From Robertmurraya massiliosenegalensis JC6 (lineage in GTDB: Bacteria; Bacillota; Bacilli; Bacillales; Cytobacillaceae): a stretch of 64,000 nt of DNA. Positions 58,414 through 64,000 of this stretch are shown here, in pieces. The notes below the pieces were generated by a model. That model was given only the letters and a program-made list of their open reading frames with translations, did not search any database and was not told the DNA's origin. Positions within the stretch are counted from its first letter, which is position 1. The number at the start of each line of letters is the position of its first letter. The DNA is taken from positions 275,760-339,759 of the forward strand of contig NZ_HE978514.1 of the NCBI RefSeq assembly GCF_000311725.1, written 5' to 3'. Position numbers and translations under genes: made by a program.

Positions 58414-59262
58414 ATGGATGTTTCAAAAGTAAAAGTACTCGTTTTTGATTTAGATGGAACTGTGTATGAAGATACACATCATTTTGATTACCAAGCCGCA
58501 CGACTTAAGGACAAACTTTCTGTAGAAAAGCAGTCCCTTTTCCAACAAGATTTTGATGCGGTCAAGCGTGATGAACACCCGATTAAAATAGGACGAATCT
58601 ATGATGGAATAAACGATTTAGTTCTAGTACAACTTGATAACATCGTTCAAGAAGCCTATAAGTGGAACGGACATCGACTATCAAATGAAGAGATTAACAA
58701 GCTCTACCCTAAGCCAATCGAAATCAATTACGACACAATGCTAAGCATTGGCGATCCATGGTGGATTTCCACTTCGATCGCAGGCCACTATGGGCTAAAT
58801 AGTAAGAAGTGCTATGAGGCATTTCTCGAAACAAGGGAATATATGATGGGACCAGAATTTGAAATGGAACCAATTGTCGGCTTTAAAGAAGTACTCAGCG
58901 ACATTCATGAACATGTAAAACTTGTTTTATTAACGAACAGCCCTCAGCCAGATAGTGAAGCCATTTTAACAAAAATTGGCCTTGACAGGCTGTTTGATTT
59001 AAAAATATTCAACGGCGAAAAGCCGACTCGTACACTCGAACGTTTTGAACATATTAAAAATGAATTTGGTGTGGAATATAAAGAGATCATGAGTGTAGGC
59101 GACAACTGGATTAACGAAATCCGTCCTGTTCAACCGCTTGGCTGTGGCACCATTTTCATCGATTCCCACGGAGTTGGAAATCCAAGTTCTGCAGATTTCG
59201 TGTTTGAATGTATGGGAGACGCTATTCCGATATTGAAGAAAATAAAAAATCCCCTAGATTAA
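58414..59262 (+). CDS. HAD-superfamily hydrolase
   Basis: 282 aa. Motif I D-L-D-G-T-V-Y, motif II L-L-T-N-S-P, motif III/IV V-G-D-N-W-I-N-E. A large cap of about 100 residues between motifs I and II. Phosphatase of unknown substrate. GAGGTGACG before the ATG. Confidence 0.85.
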   Translation: MDVSKVKVLVFDLDGTVYEDTHHFDYQAARLKDKLSVEKQSLFQQDFDAVKRDEHPIKIGRIYDGINDLVLVQLDNIVQEAYKWNGHRLSNEEINKLYPKPIEINYDTMLSIGDPWWISTSIAGHYGLNSKKCYEAFLETREYMMGPEFEMEPIVGFKEVLSDIHEHVKLVLLTNSPQPDSEAILTKIGLDRLFDLKIFNGEKPTRTLERFEHIKNEFGVEYKEIMSVGDNWINEIRPVQPLGCGTIFIDSHGVGNPSSADFVFECMGDAIPILKKIKNPLD

Positions 59263-59269
59263 GAAGTTT

Positions 59270-59322
59270 TTAGACTGTAGGCCAACTCAAATTTACGAAT
59301 GTCTACAGTCTTTTATTTTTTC
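59270..59322 (+). terminator. Terminator of the HAD gene
   Basis: AGACTGTAG and CTACAGTCT stem with large loop, then TTTATTTTTTC. Confidence 0.7.
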
Positions 59323-59433
59323 ACTATAATCAAGACCTTCATGTAACATACTTTTCTCTTTCACATATCACTCTCTCCCACGTACAAGAGGCATTGAGAT
59401 TCGTGCTCTCCATGCCTCTGAAATCGCCTTGAA

Positions 59434-61557
59434 TTAATTAACTTGGCGTGTACGTAAGAAGACTTTAATCATCAAATAGGAGACTTCATCTGGAAGAAGT
59501 TCTTTGATTGGCTTCAACTTTTCTGCTCCAGCTTCTTCTACCGCCTGTTTAAGAAGAGGGAAATAGCGCTCGGGAATGATTTCAGATACAGTAATGTCCA
59601 ACCCTTCTGCCATGCATTGTTGGATATGGTTCTCGATCGTACTTGTAGCCATCTCCCTCTTTTTGGCGATTTCTTTAACAGATAACCCTTCCTTAAATAG
59701 ATGATACGTTTCCAGATGGGAGTTTTTCTCCCCTTTCTTCTTTTTCGCTTTCGGAGCTTCCATGATTGGTTTTTCCGTCATTCTCTCTGGATTTTCTTCA
59801 CAAAATTCAATAATCCCGTTTATAAATTGTTCACCGTACTTCTCCAACTTCATTTCTCCAACACCACTAACGCTAAGGAATTCATCTCTACTTTGTGGTA
59901 ATTTTATACACATATCCTTCAGCGCAGCATCGGAAAAAATCACAAATGGAGGTACACTTTCTCTATCAGCAATCGATTTTCGGATTTGACGCAGCTTTTC
60001 AAATAGTGGATCTTGTGTAGAAACCTGAACCACTTCAACAACTTCTTTTCGAAAGACTTGTTGCTTACCTAACAAGACTTCCTTCCCGCCTGGTGTAACA
60101 AAGATCGTTGGATATTGACCTTGTTCGACTCCAATTAGATCTTGCGAAATGAGAAATTCAATGAATTCACTTGCCTCTTTTGCACTCATCTCTTTTAGGA
60201 TGCCGTACGTTGGCAATTGATCAAATCTTAGTTCCTTGATTTTTTTATTATTTGAACCGGTTAATACTTGAGCAACTGCCGTTTTTCCAAAGCGTTGCCC
60301 CATACGGATGATACATGATAAAACCATTTGTGCCTCTTTTGTCACTTCCACACTGGTGCGAGAATCTGTGCAATTGCCACATCTCCCACATCTTGCAGCA
60401 TCCTCTTCTCCAAAATACTCAAGAATATAAGCCTGGAGACAGTTTTCAGTATGGCAATAATCAACCATTGCCTGTAATTTTTCAAGCTCTCCAGCAATTC
60501 TCATTCTGTCTGCCGATTGGTCGATCAAAAATCGTTGCACCTGAACATCTTGCGAAGAATACAAGACAATGCATTCACTATCAAGACCATCTCTACCTGC
60601 ACGACCCGCTTCTTGATAATAACTCTCCATATTTTTAGGGAGTTGATAATGAATACAATAGCGAATATTTGATTTATCGATCCCCATACCGAATGCCGAA
60701 GTTGCGACCATCACCGTTGTTTCATCTTGAAGAAACTTCTCCTGCTCCCGTTTTCTATCGTTATCGCTCATTCCCGCATGGTAACGGCCAATGCGAATTC
60801 CTTCTTTGGATAATTTTTCGTAAAGTTGATCAACCGTTTTCCTAGTGGCTGCGTAAATAATTCCGCCCTCTTGTTCATTCTTTTTGACATATTCTTTTAA
60901 AAAGGCATAGCGATCCTGGCCCTTTATGACATTAAATGAGAGGTTTTCACGCTCAAACCCCGTCATAATCGTTTGACGCTCATCAATTTGTAATGTGTCG
61001 CAAATATCCGTACGTACTTGTGGAGTAGCGGTCGCTGTTAACGCCATAACAAGAGGTTTTTGTGGAAGTTGTTCAATCAGTCTTTGAATTTGCAGATAGC
61101 TTGGACGAAAATCATGTCCCCACTGGGAAATACAATGGGCTTCATCCACGGCTACAAGGGGAATATCGAGTCCTCTTAATTGCTCAACGAATTCACGTGA
61201 TTCAAGTCGTTCTGGAGCGATATATAAGAGCTTATATTCTCCATAAATGGCAGCTTCCATTCGTTCATTTGCTTCTTGAAAACTTAAAGAACTATTAATA
61301 AACGTGGCTGGAATTCCTACTTGTAAGAGGCTATCAACTTGATCCTTCATTAATGAAATAAGTGGTGAAATAACAATCGTTGTACCGGGTAAAACGAGAG
61401 CTGGTATTTGATAACATATCGATTTCCCTCCACCAGTAGGCATGATACAAACCGTATCTTTGCCAGCTAGAATCGATTCGATCGCTGCCTCCTGCCCTTT
61501 TCGAAAGGAAGAATACCCAAAATGAGCCTGTAATAGTTGTTTTGCTTGTTCTAACAT
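59434..61557 (-). CDS. recQ: ATP-dependent DNA helicase RecQ
   Basis: 707 aa. Walker A M-P-T-G-G-G-K-S, D-E-A-H, Q-E-A-G-R-A-G-R-D-G, the RQC zinc cysteines (Y-C-H-T-E-N-C...C-G-R-C-G-N-C), an HRDC domain (about residues 515-595) and a C-terminal helix-turn-helix region. Start at 61557, 8 nt after GAGG; an ATG two codons upstream is too close to the site. Works in recombination repair with TopB. Confidence 0.95.
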   Translation of the reverse strand: MLEQAKQLLQAHFGYSSFRKGQEAAIESILAGKDTVCIMPTGGGKSICYQIPALVLPGTTIVISPLISLMKDQVDSLLQVGIPATFINSSLSFQEANERMEAAIYGEYKLLYIAPERLESREFVEQLRGLDIPLVAVDEAHCISQWGHDFRPSYLQIQRLIEQLPQKPLVMALTATATPQVRTDICDTLQIDERQTIMTGFERENLSFNVIKGQDRYAFLKEYVKKNEQEGGIIYAATRKTVDQLYEKLSKEGIRIGRYHAGMSDNDRKREQEKFLQDETTVMVATSAFGMGIDKSNIRYCIHYQLPKNMESYYQEAGRAGRDGLDSECIVLYSSQDVQVQRFLIDQSADRMRIAGELEKLQAMVDYCHTENCLQAYILEYFGEEDAARCGRCGNCTDSRTSVEVTKEAQMVLSCIIRMGQRFGKTAVAQVLTGSNNKKIKELRFDQLPTYGILKEMSAKEASEFIEFLISQDLIGVEQGQYPTIFVTPGGKEVLLGKQQVFRKEVVEVVQVSTQDPLFEKLRQIRKSIADRESVPPFVIFSDAALKDMCIKLPQSRDEFLSVSGVGEMKLEKYGEQFINGIIEFCEENPERMTEKPIMEAPKAKKKKGEKNSHLETYHLFKEGLSVKEIAKKREMATSTIENHIQQCMAEGLDITVSEIIPERYFPLLKQAVEEAGAEKLKPIKELLPDEVSYLMIKVFLRTRQVN

Positions 61558-61583
61558 TTGCATGACCTCACTTTTGAGAGGGA

Positions 61584-61692
61584 TATCGGCGATTTTTTGG
61601 ATATATCGGCGAAAATTTCATTTTATCGGCGAAAAAATGAATATATCGGCGATAATCCAATTTTATCGGCGAAAAATAAAATATATCGGCGA
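61584..61692. repeat. Six TATCGGCGA motifs at exact 20-bp spacing upstream of recQ
   Basis: The 9-mer TATCGGCGA starts at 61584, 61604, 61624, 61644, 61664 and 61684. The 11-bp intervals are AT-rich and differ. The whole recQ upstream gap (61558-61706) is this array, so it must include or abut the recQ promoter unless recQ is transcribed from the HAD gene. Confidence 0.95.
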
Positions 61693-61706
61693 TTCCCTCA
61701 TTTACT

Positions 61707-62504
61707 TCATTTTGCTTGATTAACTGTCTCTAAAATGTCAAAAAGCTCGTCCAGTTGGCTGATTTCATAATCTGGTATTACTTCATTCCGTGCTTTATTA
61801 TGGCGATTAATCCATACCGATTTCATTCCTGCCCGTGATGCCCCTAATATATCAGTCATCAAGTTGTCGCCAACCATTATCGCCTCCTCCTTTGAAACAT
61901 TCATTAGTTTAAGGGCATGCTCAAAAATGGTTGGATCTGGTTTACCACGTCCAAATGCTCCTGAAATGACGATTTGATCAAAGTATGGGGCAATTTCTGG
62001 TGTGATTGCTAACTTCGTATTTTGTAAATCTGGAGAACCATTCGTTAAAAGCAATAATGTATAGTTTCCTTTAAGCCTGTCCAAAACAGAAAATGTGTCT
62101 TCAAATACAACAGGATGTTTTCGACGTTCTTCCGGAAAACGCTCAGCTAGTACGGCACTGAAATCTTCATCCTCAATGCCAAGTGTCCGTAATCCGCTCG
62201 CCCACGCTTCCTTCCGATATGCAGGAACAATCTCCTTCATTTTCCGAAAATGTTCATCATGTTCATCGAGAAAGTTTCCCCATAAGCCTTCAAACGGATT
62301 AATGCCAATCATTTTCGTAAAAGGATATGTTTCATACGATGCGTAAAGTTCCTTTGCCGCTTTTCGTACTGCTCCTTCCAATTCTTGCGGAGAAACTCCG
62401 TATTTTTCCTCTGCCAACCTACATGTAGCAGCAAAAGCTTCTTCCACACTTCTATGATCCCAAAGCAGTGTATCATCTAAATCGAAAAAAATCGCTTTAA
62501 TCAA
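61707..62504 (-). CDS. HAD-family hydrolase (YsaA-like)
   Basis: 265 aa. [26 protein letters not shown] and [12 protein letters not shown] are the HAD-IA motifs. GGAGG lies only 1 nt from the ATG at 62510 but 7 nt from the TTG at 62504, so TTG is the likely start. Possible phosphoserine or nucleotide phosphatase. Confidence 0.85.
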   Translation of the reverse strand: MIKAIFFDLDDTLLWDHRSVEEAFAATCRLAEEKYGVSPQELEGAVRKAAKELYASYETYPFTKMIGINPFEGLWGNFLDEHDEHFRKMKEIVPAYRKEAWASGLRTLGIEDEDFSAVLAERFPEERRKHPVVFEDTFSVLDRLKGNYTLLLLTNGSPDLQNTKLAITPEIAPYFDQIVISGAFGRGKPDPTIFEHALKLMNVSKEEAIMVGDNLMTDILGASRAGMKSVWINRHNKARNEVIPDYEISQLDELFDILETVNQAK

Positions 62505-62590
62505 ATTCATTCCTCCCCATTCATTGCTATTTAGTTTCTAGATTACAAGGAAAAATGGAAATAGTAAATAGAAGGGCATGTCTTAAATCG

Positions 62591-62672
62591 ATCAAACGTT
62601 TGATTTTTTTTTCACTTTTTTGAGCCCTCTAAAAAAACCGAACAATTGCCTTAATCAAGCGTTTGTACAAAC
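62591..62672. promoter_or_regulatory. Two palindromes upstream of the terminal MFS gene
   Basis: TCAAACGTTTGA (12 bp, within 62591-62604, followed by a T-run) and GTTTGTACAAAC (62661-62672), the latter overlapping a second CAAGCGTTTG word. They resemble operators of efflux regulators. A candidate promoter TTGTAA (62712) with TATTAT (62734) follows. Suggestive only. Confidence 0.35.
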
Positions 62673-62783
62673 CCATTTTCCTTTGGAAATGAAAAAAGTC
62701 AAGTAAATTTCTTGTAATTTTTCATTATTCAGTTATTATATTATTTAGGAAAGCGAAATTTCTTCTGAGAAAGAAGTGTTCAT

Positions 62784-63998
62784 ATGGACGAACAACTTAT
62801 CGCAAAACGCAATTTGAAAATCATGTGGTTTGCCAACTTTTTTATTGCTGGGAGTATGACAATGGTCCTCCCTTTTATCTCCCTTTACATTGATTCCTTC
62901 GGCAATTTCTCCGACAAATATGTTCAACACTGGTCTGGGATAACTTTCGGTGTCACCTTTGTTACAGCATTTATTTTTTCACCACTATGGGGACGAATTG
63001 GGGATAAGTACGGACGCAGAAAACTCCTTATCTTCTCGGCCTTCGGAATGGCCTTTTCAATTTTATTAATGGGATTTGTTCATTCAGTATGGCAGTTATT
63101 CCTGTTACGCATGTTTATGGGAGTATTCGCCGGATTTATCTCCATGTCTCAAGCTTTTATCTCCACTCAAACTCCAAAAGAGATTGCCGGAAGAGTCTTA
63201 GGCACTTTGCAAACTGGAACGATTACAGGGCAGTTAATAGGACCTCTTTTAGGTGGTGTGCTTGCGGATACATTTGGTTATTCTGCTACATTTAAATGGA
63301 CTTCCATTGCCATTTTCATCTCAGCAGTGCTTGTTATTACAACGAAAGAGTATAGGATGAAGGATGTTAAAGGCACAAAAACTTCTTATACAACGAAGGA
63401 AGTCTTTAAACATATCAGTCGAAATCCACTGTTATTAAATGTACTTTTAATCTCTACTCTGATTCAAATTGCCCATTTTAGCATTCAGCCTATTCTTTCC
63501 TTATATGTAAGTGAACTTCATGGTCCAGCCAATTTAGCCCTATTCTCAGGGATTGCCTTTTCTGCGGCAGGACTTGGGAATTTAATGATGGCTCGTCAAT
63601 GGGGAAAAATGGCCGATCGCTATGGCTATATTAAGATTCTGATTGCCTTATTGTTCATTGCCGGTCTCGTCTATCTGCCAGGAGCCTTTGTCACGAATAT
63701 TTGGCAGCTAGTGGTGATCCGTTTTATCTTGGGGGTTGCTATCGGGGGGATTGTGCCGGTGCGTGTAGCGTATATTCGTCAGGAAGCACCGATTGCGATG
63801 CAAGGAGAGGTACTCGGATACAACACCAGCCTCCGTTTTTTAGGAAATGTAATTGGCCCGGTTATGGGTGGATTTATCGCTGGATATTTCGGTATTTCAT
63901 CGGTCTTCATCATTACAAGCTTGCTACTCATCTTAAGTGGATTCCTTTTATATGCCTCTATGCAAAAGAATCCAAAGTTAGTGAAACATTCTGCCTAA
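62784..63998 (+). CDS. MFS multidrug efflux transporter
   Basis: 404 aa, 12 membrane segments, drug:H+ antiporter-1 type: G-R-I-G-D-K-Y-G-R-R-K motif A and G-P-L-L-G-G-V-L-A-D motif C. Stop at 63996-63998, just inside the window edge. Substrate unknown. Confidence 0.88.
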   Translation: MDEQLIAKRNLKIMWFANFFIAGSMTMVLPFISLYIDSFGNFSDKYVQHWSGITFGVTFVTAFIFSPLWGRIGDKYGRRKLLIFSAFGMAFSILLMGFVHSVWQLFLLRMFMGVFAGFISMSQAFISTQTPKEIAGRVLGTLQTGTITGQLIGPLLGGVLADTFGYSATFKWTSIAIFISAVLVITTKEYRMKDVKGTKTSYTTKEVFKHISRNPLLLNVLLISTLIQIAHFSIQPILSLYVSELHGPANLALFSGIAFSAAGLGNLMMARQWGKMADRYGYIKILIALLFIAGLVYLPGAFVTNIWQLVVIRFILGVAIGGIVPVRVAYIRQEAPIAMQGEVLGYNTSLRFLGNVIGPVMGGFIAGYFGISSVFIITSLLLILSGFLLYASMQKNPKLVKHSA

Positions 63999-64000
63999 CT

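Noticed and set aside
61584-61692. TATCGGCGA array as a mini-CRISPR
   Set aside because: Repeat of 9 bp and intervals of 11 bp are far too short, and intervals are low-complexity AT-rich sequence.

Overview
The window is a low-GC, endospore-forming Bacillaceae chromosome segment. Evidence for this is the sporulation and germination genes (gerA-type operon, pdaA, ykvU-like), SinR/SinI, the LiaIH-FSR cell-envelope stress operon, motAB, and a run of genes in the same order as the Bacillus subtilis yfk region (yfkAB, yfkD, a YfkF-like MFS protein, yfkH, yfkI, yfkJ, yfkK). Species cannot be fixed from the sequence. No rRNA, tRNA, IS element or CRISPR array was seen.

Layout: 1-361 is the tail of a TetR-type regulator. 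About 764-5985 is a compact 5.2-kb integrated element: excisionase-like protein, winged-helix (possibly replication) protein, two membrane proteins (DUF4064, DUF4352), a 50-residue coupled protein and a large serine recombinase. It sits inside the 3' end of rlmCD. The native last codons and terminator of rlmCD are stranded on the far left side of the element, and the element supplies a substitute C-terminus. From 6 to 19 kb come rlmCD, alkA-like, pdaA, an MFS/ArsR pair, a CueP-like lipoprotein with an in-frame UGA, class I fumarase, a ten-unit palindromic tandem array and the yfk cluster. From 19 to 25 kb: PfeT-type metal ATPase, yfkH-K, an HD-domain protein and map. From 25 to 30 kb: sinR and a convergent sinI whose leader carries a c-di-GMP-I riboswitch, then motAB, a GNAT relic and small genes. 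From 30 to 41 kb: topB, yeeI, ampS, acylphosphatase, panF/yhdT, mscL, an SDR enzyme, a DMT transporter, an ECF sigma factor and DoxX. From 41 to 51 kb: ykvU-like flippase, lia operon, LysM-CAP protein, RraA and a FAD-Rieske oxidoreductase, then a second palindromic array. From 51 to 64 kb: yfmL helicase, gerACB-type operon, split ThrE exporter, two HAD phosphatases, recQ with a 20-bp-period repeat array, and an MFS exporter.

The points most worth following are: (1) the rlmCD-integrated mini-element, with attL, attR and a reconstructable near-palindromic attP; (2) the c-di-GMP riboswitch in front of sinI, which would join second-messenger sensing to the SinI/SinR biofilm switch; (3) the UGA at a metal-ligand cysteine position of CueP, with a small stem-loop just downstream; and (4) four families of intergenic repeats, including two diverged palindromic arrays about 36 kb apart. 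Start codons were chosen by Shine-Dalgarno spacing where the longest reading frame looked over-extended. All assignments are by reading; no database search was run.
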